From Stagnihabitans tardus (GTDB lineage: Bacteria; Pseudomonadota; Alphaproteobacteria; Rhodobacterales; Rhodobacteraceae), in assembly GCF_009925085.1 (NCBI RefSeq), contig NZ_JAABNR010000006.1, forward strand, positions 62,001 through 126,000: DNA of 64,000 nucleotides, read 5' to 3'. The position numbers were made by a program, and so were the translations under genes. Below, piece by piece: positions 44,360 through 58,252 of this stretch (position 1 is its first letter; the number at the start of each line of letters is the position of its first letter). Under the pieces are notes generated by a model. It was given only the letters and a program-made list of their open reading frames with translations. It had not been told where the DNA came from and made no database searches.

Positions 44360-44869
44360 ATGGCCGATATCAAAGACCCCGAGAACACCATCATCATGAC
44401 GCTGAAGGGCGGGGATGTGGTGATCGAACTTCTGGCCGACATCGCGCCGAAGCATGCCGAGCGGATGAAGGTCCTGGCCCGCGCCGGGGCCTATGACAAC
44501 GTGGCCTTCCACCGCGTCATCGAGGGCTTCATGGCCCAGACCGGCGACGTGGAAAACGGCAACATGGAGAAGGACTTCAACCTGCGCCGCGCGGGCACGG
44601 GCGGGTCGGATCTGCCGGATCTGCCGGCCGAGTTCTCCAACGTGCCGCATGACCGTGGGACCCTGGGGGCTGCGCGCTCGTCCAATCCGAACTCGGCCAA
44701 CAGCCAGTTCTTCATCAACTTCAACGCCAATCACTTCCTGAACCGGCAATACACGGTCTATGGCCGCGTGATCTCGGGCATGGAACATGTCGATGCGATC
44801 ACGCGGGGCGAGCCGCCGATGTCGCCCGACCGGATGATCAAGGTGCGGGTGGCTGCCGATGTTGCGTAA
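44360..44869 (+). CDS. ppiB: Cytoplasmic cyclophilin-type peptidyl-prolyl isomerase
   Basis: 169-residue PPIase without a signal peptide. The cyclophilin core is complete: [51 protein letters not shown]. It accelerates proline isomerisation in the cytoplasm. AGGAAAGGAGCC precedes the ATG. Its stop codon lies 11 bp inside the next cyclophilin gene, so the two are translated together. Confidence 0.92.
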   Translation: MADIKDPENTIIMTLKGGDVVIELLADIAPKHAERMKVLARAGAYDNVAFHRVIEGFMAQTGDVENGNMEKDFNLRRAGTGGSDLPDLPAEFSNVPHDRGTLGAARSSNPNSANSQFFINFNANHFLNRQYTVYGRVISGMEHVDAITRGEPPMSPDRMIKVRVAADVA

Positions 44870-45422
44870 GGTCCTTGCAGCGCTGATCCTGACGGCAGCC
44901 CCGGCCCTGGCCGAGGGCGATGGCCCGGGTCCGAACCTGGTGATCGAGGTCTCGGGCGAGGCCAATGGCACGGTGGTCATCGACCTGGCCCAAGACATCG
45001 CCCCGAACCACGTGGCGCGGATCGTCGAGCTTGCCAAGTCGGGCGCCTATGACGGGGTGGTCTTCCACCGCGTCATCGACGGTTTCATGGCCCAGACCGG
45101 CGATGTGAAATACGGCAAGACGGGTGCCGACCTGACCATGGCGGGGATGGGGGGCAGCGATCTTCCCGACCTCAAGGCCGAGTTCTCGGACGTGCCCTTC
45201 GAGCGGGGCGTGATCGGCATGGCCCGCGCGCAAGACCCCGACAGCGCCAACAGCCAGTTCTTCATCATGTTCGCCCCGGGCGATTTCCTGAACGGCCAAT
45301 ACACGGTCGTGGGCAAGGTGATCTCGGGCATGGAGGTCGTCGATGCGATCAAGCGCGGCGACGGGGCCAATGGCGAAGTGACCGAGCCCGATGTCATGAC
45401 CAAGGTGACCGTGGCCGAGTAA
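44859..45422 (+). CDS. ppiA: Periplasmic cyclophilin-type peptidyl-prolyl isomerase
   Basis: 187-residue cyclophilin with a signal peptide ([19 protein letters not shown]), so it acts in the periplasm. The core [21 protein letters not shown] and [35 protein letters not shown] is conserved with its cytoplasmic neighbour, so the pair is a tandem duplication sent to two compartments. It overlaps ppiB by 11 bp. A terminator hairpin follows at 45444. Confidence 0.9.
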   Translation: MLRKVLAALILTAAPALAEGDGPGPNLVIEVSGEANGTVVIDLAQDIAPNHVARIVELAKSGAYDGVVFHRVIDGFMAQTGDVKYGKTGADLTMAGMGGSDLPDLKAEFSDVPFERGVIGMARAQDPDSANSQFFIMFAPGDFLNGQYTVVGKVISGMEVVDAIKRGDGANGEVTEPDVMTKVTVAE

Positions 45423-45443
45423 GTCACCGGTCCACGCGCTTTG

Positions 45444-45472
45444 GGGGCCCTGCCGGATGGCGGGGCCCCTTT
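45444..45472 (+). terminator. Terminator hairpin after ppiA
   Basis: GGGGCCC (45444-45450) with GGGCCCC (45463-45469), plus an inner GCC-GGAT-GGC, then TTT. The T-tract is short, so termination may be partial. Confidence 0.6.
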
Positions 45473-45485
45473 GCTTTCCGGCACG

Positions 45486-45512
45486 AAAAAAGCCGCCCCA
45501 CAGGGGGGCGGC
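45486..45512 (-). terminator. Intrinsic terminator of the 42-residue membrane protein
   Basis: On the minus strand: GCCGCCCC, 5-nt loop, GGGGCGGC, then six T (the A run at 45486-45491). Stem coordinates are 45492-45499 and 45505-45512. The strong T-tract shows that the small minus-strand gene upstream is transcribed. Confidence 0.85.
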
Positions 45513-45573
45513 GAAGTGGCGTCTCGGCAGGCAGGGGGCGGGACGGCCCCCGGGTCGGAAACGCGGGCAGAGA

Positions 45574-45702
45574 TCAGATCGAGCCAGAGAGGGTGAGCCC
45601 GAGGAACAGGAGGACAAAGAGGCTGACGACGCCAAGCGCATCCTCGAGGGCAGCAAGGCTGGGGTCGGGCTGGCGGGTGAAACGAACGATGCGGGCGATC
45701 AT
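45574..45702 (-). CDS. 42-residue single-pass membrane protein
   Basis: MIARIVRFTRQPDPSLAALE followed by a hydrophobic helix (DALGVVSLFVLLFLGLTLSG). An AGGAGG lies 6 nt before the ATG and a classic intrinsic terminator lies 62 bp after the stop, so the gene has its own expression signals despite its size. A basic N-terminus and one helix suggest an inner-membrane protein with the N-terminus inside. No known family is recognised. Confidence 0.7.
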   Translation of the reverse strand: MIARIVRFTRQPDPSLAALEDALGVVSLFVLLFLGLTLSGSI

Positions 45703-46231
45703 GCTTTCCTCCTTTGGTGTTGCCCTATTGTTCTCATGAGATTCGCAGCCTGTAAAGAACTTTTTAAGAACTCTTAACGAACGGAGACGGAATCTGACAC
45801 CCTTGTGGCCAAGCCCCCGTGGCTCGCCACATCTTGTGGGGCAGGCTCCGTGGCTGGTCGATGTGGCGCTTGCGGCGAGGTGGCCCCTCGGACTCCGGGC
45901 CGAAACGGGGGGAGCCTCGGCTCCCCCCGTGCCCCCCACGACCGGGGAAGGCTGCGCCTCCCCCGGACCCCCGGCCACTTTCGATTTGACGCGAATGCCC
46001 ATGGGGGTTCAAAGGGCGTACCAAAGGTGGAGGTTGCATGGTTCTCCCCTCGGCGGGAAAAGCCTGCCTCCACCAAAGCCCCTGCCCCCATTCATCTTTT
46101 CATAAAATCCACGGGGTTTCCAAAGGGGAGCGTGCTCCCCTTTGGGCAGGGGGCTCGGGGGGCGGCAGCCCCCCGCTTCCTCCGGGAGGTTTCGCTGGCA
46201 TTTCATGCCTGCAAAACCCCCCGGACCCCGC
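45703..46231. repeat. Intergenic region with AT dyad and type B composite element
   Basis: No gene. An AT-rich dyad TTAAGA-AC-TCTTAA (45764-45777) sits upstream of the small membrane protein. A GC-rich hairpin around CCGGGG..CCCCGG lies near 45949-45972. A type B composite copy then follows: CATCTTTTCATAAAATCC (46095-46110), hairpin CCAAAGGGGAG-CGTG-CTCCCCTTTGG (46120-46145) and hairpin CGGGGGGC-GGCA-GCCCCCCG (46156-46175), about 55 bp before the recG stop. Confidence 0.6.
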
Positions 46232-51026
<4,795 letters not shown>

Positions 51027-51737
51027 TCAGGCGCTGGCCGCGAGCTTCGGCTGTTCGTCCGGCGTGGGCTCGCGCAGCACATAGCCGCGGCCCCAGACGG
51101 TCTCGATATAGTTCTGGCCCCCGGTGGCCTCTGCCAGCTTCTTGCGCAGCTTGCAGATGAAGACGTCGATGATCTTCAGCTCGGGCTCGTCCATGCCGCC
51201 GTAAAGATGGTTCAGGAACATCTCTTTCGTCAGGGTCGTCCCCTTGCGGAGCGAGAGAAGCTCCAGCATCTGGTATTCCTTGCCCGTCAGATGGACGGTC
51301 TGGCTCTCGACCTCCACCGTCTTGGCATCCAGGTTCACGCTGATCTTGCCGGTGCGAATCACCGATTGCGAATGGCCTTTCGACCGCCGGATGATCGCAT
51401 GGATCCGCGCCACCAGCTCTTCACGGTGGAAGGGCTTGGTCAGGTAATCATCGGCGCCGAAGCCGAAGCCCTTGATCTTGTTCTCGGTATCGTCAGAGCC
51501 CGAAAGGATCAGGATGGGCGTCTCGATCCGCGCGAGGCGCAGCTGGCGCAGGACCTCATGCCCCGACATGTCGGGCAGGTTCAGGTCCAGAAGGATCAGG
51601 TCGTAATCGTAAAGCTTCGCCAGGTCGATGCCGTCTTCGCCAAGGTCCGTGCAATAGACATTGAGGTTGGCATGGGTCAGCATCAATTCGATGCTGCGCG
51701 AAGTGGTGGGGTCGTCTTCCACAAGAAGGATTCGCAT
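51027..51737 (-). CDS. ctrA: Cell-cycle response regulator CtrA
   Basis: 236-residue OmpR/PhoB-type regulator. The receiver domain has the acidic pocket MRILLVEDD and the phosphorylation site [17 protein letters not shown], and the C-terminal winged helix has [33 protein letters not shown] and the recognition helix [16 protein letters not shown]. CtrA is phosphorylated via CckA and ChpT. In Rhodobacterales it is often dispensable and controls motility and gene-transfer agents. The tail (EQPKLAASA) is hydrophobic, as in ClpXP-degraded CtrA. Its inhibitor SciP is encoded next upstream. Confidence 0.97.
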   Translation of the reverse strand: MRILLVEDDPTTSRSIELMLTHANLNVYCTDLGEDGIDLAKLYDYDLILLDLNLPDMSGHEVLRQLRLARIETPILILSGSDDTENKIKGFGFGADDYLTKPFHREELVARIHAIIRRSKGHSQSVIRTGKISVNLDAKTVEVESQTVHLTGKEYQMLELLSLRKGTTLTKEMFLNHLYGGMDEPELKIIDVFICKLRKKLAEATGGQNYIETVWGRGYVLREPTPDEQPKLAASA

Positions 51738-51784
51738 CTGTTGCTCCGTCGCGTCTCTTCGTTAACGACTTTGGCGGTCAATGG

Positions 51785-51799
51785 TTAACGGAGCGTTAC
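51785..51799. promoter_or_regulatory. Near-match CtrA box upstream of ctrA
   Basis: TTAACGGAGCGTTAC: TTAA-N7-TTAC, one mismatch to TTAA-N7-TTAA, 48 bp before the ctrA start. A further TTAA half-site is at 51762-51765. This suggests autoregulation. Confidence 0.5.
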
Positions 51800-51826
51800 T
51801 CTGCCAGAACGAAAACGGAAAACAAC

Positions 51827-52105
51827 TTAAAGTTGTCGATATTTCTGGATCGAGGTGACGCGCAGCGCCTTTTCCCCATGTTTTTCCACGGCATCGCGCC
51901 AGAGGGCGAATTCTTCCTCGCTCAGGCTGTAGCGTTCCAGCACCTCGGACTGGGTGACCAGGCCATAGATCACCGCCTTGACGACGATGGCCTTGCGGCT
52001 GGCGACCCAGCGGCGGGTATCGACAGGCGGCAGATCGGCGCGGGACAGAATACTGCCATCCGGCAGGGTAATCTGGCGCGGGCCATCGACTTTCTTCAGA
52101 TACAT
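51827..52105 (-). CDS. sciP: CtrA inhibitor SciP (DUF1153)
   Basis: 92-residue DUF1153 protein. In Caulobacter, SciP binds CtrA or its target DNA and blocks CtrA-dependent transcription. The sequence RRWVASRKAIVVKAVIYGLVTQSEVLERYSLSEEEFALWRDAVEKHGEKALRVTSIQKYRQL forms the helix-turn-helix of the family at the usual length. An AAGGAA precedes the ATG. It lies 89 bp upstream of ctrA on the same strand, with CtrA-like half-sites between them. Confidence 0.9.
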   Translation of the reverse strand: MYLKKVDGPRQITLPDGSILSRADLPPVDTRRWVASRKAIVVKAVIYGLVTQSEVLERYSLSEEEFALWRDAVEKHGEKALRVTSIQKYRQL

Positions 52106-52173
52106 GAGCGGCGTTCCTTCAACGATTGGGCTGAAAATGCCGCAACTGACTTAAGCAAGGGTGAAGCCTGCCC

Positions 52174-52201
52174 TTGTTACTTCGGCGTTTTTTCCTATAT
52201 T
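52174..52201 (+). promoter_or_regulatory. Predicted mnmA promoter
   Basis: TTGTTA (52174-52179), 16-bp spacer, TATATT (52196-52201). Transcription should begin near 52208, about 13 nt before the first mnmA ATG. Confidence 0.6.
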
Positions 52202-52220
52202 CCCCCGATAAATCCTCAAG

Positions 52221-53363
52221 ATGGCCGCAATCATGCTGGACAAATCCCTAAATTCGCTGGGTTTCGCGAAACCGCCCAGCGAGACCCGCGTCGTCGTTGC
52301 CATGTCGGGCGGCGTCGACTCGTCGGTCGTTGCGGCCATGCTGAAGGAAGAGGGTTACGACGTCGTGGGCGTCACCCTGCAGCTTTACGACCATGGCGCG
52401 GCCTTGGCCAAGAAGGGCGCCTGCTGTGCGGGGCGCGATATCCATGACGCCCGCCGCGTGGCCGAGACCATGGGCTTTCCGCATTACGTCCTCGATTACG
52501 AGAACACCTTCCGCGAGGCGGTGATCGAGGAATTCGCCGACAGCTACCTGGCGGGTGCCACCCCGGTCCCCTGCATCCGCTGCAATGAGCGGGTGAAGTT
52601 CAAGGACCTGCTGGCCACCGCGAAAGACCTGAACGCCGATTGCATGGCGACGGGCCACTATATCCAGCGGAAAGTCGGCGCGGCGCCCGAGCTGCATCGC
52701 GCGACCGACCCGAACCGCGATCAGAGCTATTTCCTCTTCTCCACCACGCCCGAACAGCTGGACTACCTGCGTTTCCCGCTGGGGCACCTGGCCTCCAAGG
52801 CGGAAACCCGGGCCTTGGCTGCGAAATACGGGCTCTTGGTTGCCGACAAGCCCGACAGCCAGGACATCTGCTTCGTCCCGAACGGCTCCTACGCCGATGT
52901 GATCCTGAAGCTGCGCCCCGAGGCGGCCGACCCCGGCGAGATCGTCGACCTCGAGGGCCGCGTCCTTGGCAACCACAACGGCGTCATCCACTACACGGTG
53001 GGGCAAAGGAAGGGCCTGGGCGTGGGCGGCCTGGCCGAGCCGCTCTATGTCCTGCGCCTTGACCCCGAAAACCGCCGGGTGGTCGTGGGGCCGAAATCGG
53101 CGCTTGCCACCCGACGCGTGCCGATCCGCGAGGTCAACTGGCTGGGCGACCTGCCCTTCGACGCGGGGGAACACCACATCGAGGTCAAGGTCCGCTCCAC
53201 CAAGCCGCCGCGCCCGGCGATCATCCGGCCGATCAGCGCCACCGAGGCCGAGGTCGAGCTTCTCGACCCCGAGGACGGCGTCTCGGCCGGCCAGGCCTGC
53301 GTCTTCTACGAGCCGGGATCGACCCGGGTCCTGGGCGGCGGCTGGATCTGGCGGGGGCGGTAG
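52221..53363 (+). CDS. mnmA: tRNA 2-thiouridylase MnmA
   Basis: 380-residue enzyme that installs the 2-thio group on U34 of tRNA-Glu, tRNA-Gln and tRNA-Lys. The ATP-pyrophosphatase loop [17 protein letters not shown], the first catalytic Cys in [12 protein letters not shown], the second in DSQDICFVP and the C-terminal domain from about 280 are complete. A good TATATT promoter lies just upstream. The start may be ATG 52221 or 52233 ([10 protein letters not shown]). Its stop codon is followed at once by a CCCGGGGTATACCCCGGG palindrome. Confidence 0.95.
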   Translation: MAAIMLDKSLNSLGFAKPPSETRVVVAMSGGVDSSVVAAMLKEEGYDVVGVTLQLYDHGAALAKKGACCAGRDIHDARRVAETMGFPHYVLDYENTFREAVIEEFADSYLAGATPVPCIRCNERVKFKDLLATAKDLNADCMATGHYIQRKVGAAPELHRATDPNRDQSYFLFSTTPEQLDYLRFPLGHLASKAETRALAAKYGLLVADKPDSQDICFVPNGSYADVILKLRPEAADPGEIVDLEGRVLGNHNGVIHYTVGQRKGLGVGGLAEPLYVLRLDPENRRVVVGPKSALATRRVPIREVNWLGDLPFDAGEHHIEVKVRSTKPPRPAIIRPISATEAEVELLDPEDGVSAGQACVFYEPGSTRVLGGGWIWRGR

Positions 53364-53364
53364 G

Positions 53365-53382
53365 CCCGGGGTATACCCCGGG
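53365..53382. repeat. 18-bp palindrome after mnmA
   Basis: CCCGGGGTATACCCCGGG, 1 bp after the mnmA stop and followed by CTACGCGG. It is identical to the copies at 11193, 11269 and 58031. Confidence 0.8.
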
Positions 53383-53433
53383 CTACGCGGGTGGAGATGG
53401 AGCGCTTGCCTGTCAACCCCCGTCCCGGCGGCC

Positions 53434-53566
53434 AAGTCCCGGGGGGCGCTGCTCCCGGATCCCCGGGATATTTTCGGACCAATGAAATCGAAAGGGCAAG
53501 GCTCTTCTTCATTGGTCCAGAAATATCCCACGGGGAGGTCTGGAGGGGTGTGAAACCCCTCCAGAG
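53434..53566. repeat. Paired composite elements before prfC
   Basis: Plus copy: hairpin-like CCGGGGGGCGCTGCTCCCGG and core GGGATATTTTCGGACCAATGAAA (to 53487). Inverted copy: CTTCATTGGTCCAGAAATATCCC, then ACGGGGAGGTC and hairpin CTGGAGGGG-TGTGAAA-CCCCTCCAG (53540-53564). The two cores face each other and could pair. The second hairpin has the conserved TGTGAAA loop with a stem different from that at 38092. Confidence 0.75.
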
Positions 53567-53610
53567 CGCACCACATGGACCCGCGCTGCAAAATAGGCTA
53601 CACGGCCCCC

Positions 53611-55209
53611 ATGCTCGACAATGCCCCCAAACTCCCGCCTGAAATCGCCCGCCGCCGGACCTTTGCGATCATCTCGCATCCCGACGCCGGCAAGACCACG
53701 CTGACCGAAAAGTTCCTGCTCTTCGGCGGCGCGATCCAGATGGCGGGCCAGGTGCGTGCCAAGGGCGAGGCGCGGCGCACAAGGTCGGACTTCATGAAGC
53801 TGGAGCAGGAGCGCGGGATTTCCGTCTCCGCCTCGGCCATGAGCTTCGACTTCCGGCATTATCGCTTCAACCTGGTGGACACGCCCGGCCACAGCGACTT
53901 TTCGGAAGACACCTACCGCACGCTGACGGCGGTGGATGCGGCCATCATGGTCATCGACGGCGCCAAGGGCGTCGAAAGCCAGACGCGGAAGCTGTTTGAG
54001 GTCTGCCGCCTCCGCGACCTGCCGATCCTGACCTTCTGCAACAAGATGGACCGGGAATCCCGCGACACGTTCGAGATCATCGACGAGATCCAGCAGAACC
54101 TGGCGATCGACGTCACCCCCGCGTCCTGGCCCATCGGCGTGGGGCGTGACTTCATCGGCGCCTATGACCTGCTGCATGACCGGCTGGAGATCATGGACCG
54201 CGCCGACCGCAACAAGGTGGCGGAGTCGATTGCGATCAAGGGCCTGGACGATCCGGCCCTGGCCCTCCATGTCCCCGCCGATCTCCTGGCCAAGTTCCAC
54301 GAAGAAATCGAGATGGTGCGGGAGCTTCTGCCGCCCTTCGACCGCAAGTCCTTCCTGGAAGGCCACCTGACGCCGATCTGGTTTGGCTCCGCCATCAACT
54401 CCTTTGGCGTCAAGGAGCTCATGGACGGCATGGGCGAATATGGCCCCGAACCCCAGCCGCAAAAGGCGGCCGAGCGCCATATCTCGGCCGAAGAGACCCC
54501 GGTCACCGGCTTCGTCTTCAAGGTCCAGGCAAATATGGACCCCAAGCACCGCGACCGCGTGGCCTTCGTGCGCCTGGCCTCGGGGCATTTCCAGCGCGGC
54601 ATGAAGCTGATGCATGTGCGCTCGAAGAAACCGATGACCGTGACCAACCCGGTCATGTTCCTCGCCGCCGACCGGGAACTCACCGAGGAAGCCTGGGCCG
54701 GCGATATCATCGGCATCCCGAACCACGGCCAGCTCCGCATCGGCGACGGGCTGACGGAAGGGGAAACGCTGCGCTTCACCGGCATCCCCTCCTTCGCGCC
54801 GGAATTGCTGTCCACCGTCCGGGCGCTCGATCCGATGAAGGCCAAGCACCTGGAAAAGGCGCTCACGCAATTCGCCGAGGAAGGCGCCGCCAAGGTCTTC
54901 AAACCCATGATCGGCTCCGGCTATGTCGTGGGTGTCGTGGGCCAGCTGCAGTTCGAAGTCCTGGCCAGCCGGATCGAGGAGGAATATTCCCTCCCCGTCC
55001 GCTTCGAGCCCTCTCAGTTCACCTCCGCCCGCTGGGTGATGGGAGCGAAGGAGGCCGTGGAGGCCTTCGTCAATGTCAACAAAGGCCATATCGCCCATGA
55101 CAGCGACGGCGACCTCGTCTACCTGACGCGCCTGCGCTGGGACATCGACCGCGTCGAACGCGACCACCCCGAAGTCAAGCTCACCGCCACCAAGGAAATG
55201 ATGGCCTGA
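53611..55209 (+). CDS. prfC: Peptide chain release factor 3 PrfC
   Basis: 532-residue class II release-factor GTPase that recycles RF1/RF2 from the ribosome. The G domain has IISHPDAGKTTLTEK (G1), VDTPGHSDFSEDTYR (G3) and FCNKMDRES (G4), and the RF3-type domains II and III follow. The ATG at 53611 is used; an upstream in-frame ATG at 53575 has no homology. No Shine-Dalgarno is apparent, and the spacer TACACGGCCCCC is unusual for a well-translated gene. Confidence 0.95.
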   Translation: MLDNAPKLPPEIARRRTFAIISHPDAGKTTLTEKFLLFGGAIQMAGQVRAKGEARRTRSDFMKLEQERGISVSASAMSFDFRHYRFNLVDTPGHSDFSEDTYRTLTAVDAAIMVIDGAKGVESQTRKLFEVCRLRDLPILTFCNKMDRESRDTFEIIDEIQQNLAIDVTPASWPIGVGRDFIGAYDLLHDRLEIMDRADRNKVAESIAIKGLDDPALALHVPADLLAKFHEEIEMVRELLPPFDRKSFLEGHLTPIWFGSAINSFGVKELMDGMGEYGPEPQPQKAAERHISAEETPVTGFVFKVQANMDPKHRDRVAFVRLASGHFQRGMKLMHVRSKKPMTVTNPVMFLAADRELTEEAWAGDIIGIPNHGQLRIGDGLTEGETLRFTGIPSFAPELLSTVRALDPMKAKHLEKALTQFAEEGAAKVFKPMIGSGYVVGVVGQLQFEVLASRIEEEYSLPVRFEPSQFTSARWVMGAKEAVEAFVNVNKGHIAHDSDGDLVYLTRLRWDIDRVERDHPEVKLTATKEMMA

Positions 55210-55678
55210 GGTCAGAGCCTCCGGCGGGGAAATTTGCACAAAGTTCATAGCAGGGCGCAAAGGCGTCCTGCTTTGTCTTTCGGACCGGGCGCAGATGAGT
55301 ATTTGCGCCAAATTGAAAGCCGAAATCCGCCGCGCAACCTCCTGCTTCTGGCAAGGGCAGAGCGTATTTGCGCAAGCATGAAAGCCCAAGCCGCGCCATC
55401 CAGAGCCTAGAGCCATTCGGCTTTCAATTTGGCCCAAATATCTCCGGGGGGCCGAAGGCGGGGGCAGCGCCCCCTCCGCCCTCAAGTCCAAAGCCGCGCC
55501 CGACCTCTCCAGCCCCTCTTTCATACTGCCCCAAATAGACCGGGGGGCTCCGCAGGAGCGGGGGCAGCGCCCCCTCCGACCCCAAGCAAAAGGCGCGCCG
55601 GGTTCCCCCGACGCGCCCTCTTGATTTCACACTGACCGAAATATCCCGGGGGTTTGGGGGCAGCGCCCCCAAGCGACC
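55210..55678. repeat. Intergenic cluster of composite elements
   Basis: No gene. At least five core copies: GAGTATTTGCGCCAAATTGAAAGC (55295-55318), CGTATTTGCGCAAGCATGAAAGC (55363-55385), inverted CTTTCAATTTGGCCCAAATATCTCC (about 55421-55445), inverted CTTTCATACTGCCCCAAATAGACC (about 55518-55541) and inverted TTTCACACTGACCGAAATATCCC (about 55625-55647). The last three are each followed by GGGGGC-AGC-GCCCCC hairpins. A GCTCC-GCAG-GAGC hairpin precedes one of them. It lies between convergent prfC and the helicase gene. Confidence 0.7.
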
Positions 55679-57349
55679 TCAGGCGGCGTCGCTGTCTTCC
55701 GCGGCTTCATCCACGACCGGCGCCGCGATCTTGAAGCTGCGCAGGATGAAGTCCGGCACATGATCTCCCATGCCCACGATACGTTCGTGCTGGCCGGGAT
55801 AAGAGCGGTTCACCGGACGTCCCTCGTCGCGGCGCTCGCCATAACGCTCGGAGCTGCGCTCGCCACTGCGTTCCGGCCCACGGTCAGAGCCCCCACGCGC
55901 GCCGTTGCGGTCGCGGTAGCCCGCGCCACCCGAACTGCGCTCACCCGTGCTGCGCTCCGCCTCGCGGCGCGGCTCGCGGACGGGCTCGGCGCGGGGCGCT
56001 TCGCGGACCGCTTCCACCGCCTCGGCCGGAGCGGCTTCAGCCTCGATCACCGGGATCGGATCGCGCGGTGCGCCAGAGCCGGAGCGGCTGCGCGAACGGC
56101 CGCCTTCGCTGCGACCAGACTCGCCACGGCCCCGCGAGGAGCCGCCACGCGAGGAGGAAGTCCGGGCACGGTCGGAATTCTCGGAAGCGCCTTCCAGCGC
56201 GCCCTCGGGCAGATCGGCGCGCGGAATGGCCATCTTCAACAGGCTCTCGATCTGGCCGATGTACTTGTCATCCGCCGGAACCGCGAGGGTGAAGGCCTTG
56301 CCGAGACGCCCGGCCCGGCCGGTGCGGCCGATGCGGTGGACATAGTCCTCCGGGTGCGTCGGCACGTCGAAGTTGAAGACATGGCTCACGGCCGGGATAT
56401 CCAGGCCCCGTGCCGCAACGTCCGAGGCGATCAGCAGGCGCAGCGTCCCATCGCGGAAGCCTTCCAGCGTCCGGGTCCGCTGCGACTGGTCGAGGTCGCC
56501 ATGGATCGGCGCCGCATCGAAGCCATGGGCTTTCAGCGACTTGGCCACCACATCCACATCCATCTTGCGGTTGCAGAAGACGATGGCATTGGTCAGGGCC
56601 TCACCCTCGCCGGTGATCAGCGCCCGCAGGGCGGCGCGCTTCTCGGTGAAGCTGCGATCCTTGCGCGAAGGCGTGAACTGGAAGAGCTTTTGCTCGATCG
56701 AGGTATTGGCGGTGGCCTGGCGCGCCACTTCGATCTTGACCGGGTCCTTCAGGAAAGCCTTGGTGATGCGCTCGATCTCGGGCGCCATGGTGGCACTGAA
56801 GAACAGCGTCTGGCGCGTCGGCGGGGTCAGGGTGAAGATGCGCTCGATATCGGGGATGAAGCCCATGTCGAGCATCCGGTCGGCCTCGTCGATCACCATG
56901 ATCTGGACGCCGTTCAGCATCAGCTTGCCACGCTCGAAATGGTCGAGGAGCCGGCCCGGCGTGGCAATCAGCACATCGACGCCCCGGTCGATGGCCTTGT
57001 CCTGGTCGCCGAAGGAGACGCCGCCGATCAGCAAGGCCTTGGTCAGCTTGGTGTGCTTGGCATAGGTGTCGAAATTCTCGGCCACCTGGGCGGCCAATTC
57101 GCGCGTGGGGCACAGGACCAGCGAGCGCGGCATCCGGGCGCGGGCACGGCCCTGGCCCAGGATGGTGATCATCGGCAAGGAGAAGCTCGCCGTCTTGCCG
57201 GTGCCGGTCTGGGCGATGCCCAAAACGTCGCGGCCTTCCAGCGCGGGCGGGATCGCCTGTTCCTGGATCGGGGTCGGGGTCTCATACCCGGTTTCCGCCA
57301 CGGCTTGCAGCACGCGGGGGTCAAGAGCGAGGTCAGCGAATTTGGTCAT
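55679..57349 (-). CDS. rhlE: DEAD-box RNA helicase (RhlE type)
   Basis: 556-residue DEAD-box helicase. The core (about 1-380) has the Q motif GYETPTPIQEQAIP, AQTGTGKTASFSLP, VIDEADRMLDMGF, FFSATM and HRIGRTGRAGRLG. The C-terminal 170 residues are a low-complexity Arg/Ser/Gly/Glu-rich tail with RGGSSRGRGESGRSEGGRSRS-type repeats, as in RhlE-like proteins that act in RNA degradosomes. The ATG is either 57349 (MTKFADL) or 57355. RNase J, encoded 0.9 kb away, could be a partner. Confidence 0.92.
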   Translation of the reverse strand: MTKFADLALDPRVLQAVAETGYETPTPIQEQAIPPALEGRDVLGIAQTGTGKTASFSLPMITILGQGRARARMPRSLVLCPTRELAAQVAENFDTYAKHTKLTKALLIGGVSFGDQDKAIDRGVDVLIATPGRLLDHFERGKLMLNGVQIMVIDEADRMLDMGFIPDIERIFTLTPPTRQTLFFSATMAPEIERITKAFLKDPVKIEVARQATANTSIEQKLFQFTPSRKDRSFTEKRAALRALITGEGEALTNAIVFCNRKMDVDVVAKSLKAHGFDAAPIHGDLDQSQRTRTLEGFRDGTLRLLIASDVAARGLDIPAVSHVFNFDVPTHPEDYVHRIGRTGRAGRLGKAFTLAVPADDKYIGQIESLLKMAIPRADLPEGALEGASENSDRARTSSSRGGSSRGRGESGRSEGGRSRSRSGSGAPRDPIPVIEAEAAPAEAVEAVREAPRAEPVREPRREAERSTGERSSGGAGYRDRNGARGGSDRGPERSGERSSERYGERRDEGRPVNRSYPGQHERIVGMGDHVPDFILRSFKIAAPVVDEAAEDSDAA

Positions 57350-57513
57350 CAGCATCCTGAAGGCGGACAGGGCCGCCCATGCAAATGGGACGCAACTTCC
57401 GGGCGCCCCGGCGTCTGGGGCACAATGCCCCTCTGGCGCCATTACCGGAATTTGTCCACAGGGTCAACCTTGCATCCTTGAGGATTGTCCCTTGCTCTGC
57501 CATGGATGGGTGC

Positions 57514-58029
57514 ATGTGGCACAGGCGTATCAAGACCTTGCATGGCTGGCTCGGGCTGTTCGCCTGGCCCTGGGTGGTGATGATCGCCCTGACCGGGCTT
57601 TACCAGAACCACGCCAGCGCCATCGACCCCTTTCTGCCGGGCGCCCCCCTGACCGAGGCGCAGCTCTCCGCCCTGCCCGCTTCACCCGTCACCGAGGTCG
57701 AGGCAAGCGCCCTCTTGACCGAGCCCGAACCCGTCACGGTCTTCGGCCGCCCCGGCTGGCAAGGCGCGGATGGGCGCGGCATCGACCAGGCCACCGGGGT
57801 CCGCTGGGAGCCCGGGCCCTGGATGACGCTCTGGCGCGACCGGGGGGGAGAGGTCATCGCCTGGCGGGTGGAGTGGCAGAAGCTCTTCCTGCGCCTTCAC
57901 CGCGCGGGCTGGGCCGGGGAGAACCTGGGGACCTGGCCCGCCGACCTCGTGGCCCTGGCGCTGACGCTTTTCGGTCTCTCGGGGCTTTGGCTCTTCCTGG
58001 CGCCCCGGTTGCGGCGTTGGCGGAGGTAG
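57514..58029 (+). CDS. PepSY-like membrane protein
   Basis: 171-residue protein with an N-terminal membrane helix (TLHGWLGLFAWPWVVMIALTGLYQNH) and a C-terminal one (LGTWPADLVALALTLFGLSGLWLFLAPRL), with a soluble region between. The RIKTLHGWLGLF start matches PepSY-associated TM proteins (PiuB-like), linked to iron or heme reduction in some genera. The ATG at 57514 is preferred, and 57502 is also possible. It is divergent from the helicase gene. The 18-bp palindrome follows its stop. Confidence 0.7.
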   Translation: MWHRRIKTLHGWLGLFAWPWVVMIALTGLYQNHASAIDPFLPGAPLTEAQLSALPASPVTEVEASALLTEPEPVTVFGRPGWQGADGRGIDQATGVRWEPGPWMTLWRDRGGEVIAWRVEWQKLFLRLHRAGWAGENLGTWPADLVALALTLFGLSGLWLFLAPRLRRWRR

Positions 58030-58030
58030 A

Positions 58031-58115
58031 CCCGGGGTATACCCCGGGCTACGCGGCGGAGAGAGAGCGCTGAAAGCACTCACCGCTTGCGGCTGGGACC
58101 CGGGGTGCCCCCGGG
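58031..58115. repeat. Two 18-bp-type palindromes
   Basis: CCCGGGGTATACCCCGGG at 58031-58048, directly after the stop codon and followed by CTACGCGG, and a decayed CCCGGGGTGCCCCCGGG at 58099-58115, also followed by CTACG. Confidence 0.75.
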
Positions 58116-58187
58116 CTACGGGACCCGCCAGCCCGCCCAAGCGCCCCAAACGAAAAGGGCGCCAGGTCAAGACCCGCGCCCCTTGCC

Positions 58188-58245
58188 TCTTTCACATTGG
58201 CACAAATATCCCACGGGGGTCCGGGGGTGTGAAACCCCCGGGCTC
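58188..58245. repeat. Composite element, type A
   Basis: CTTTCACATTGGCACAAATATCCC, ACGGGGGT, then hairpin CCGGGGG-TGTGAAA-CCCCCGG (58221-58241) and GCTC. From CAAATATCCC through GGGCTC it matches the copy at 38060. Confidence 0.8.
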
Positions 58246-58252
58246 TCTGCGC

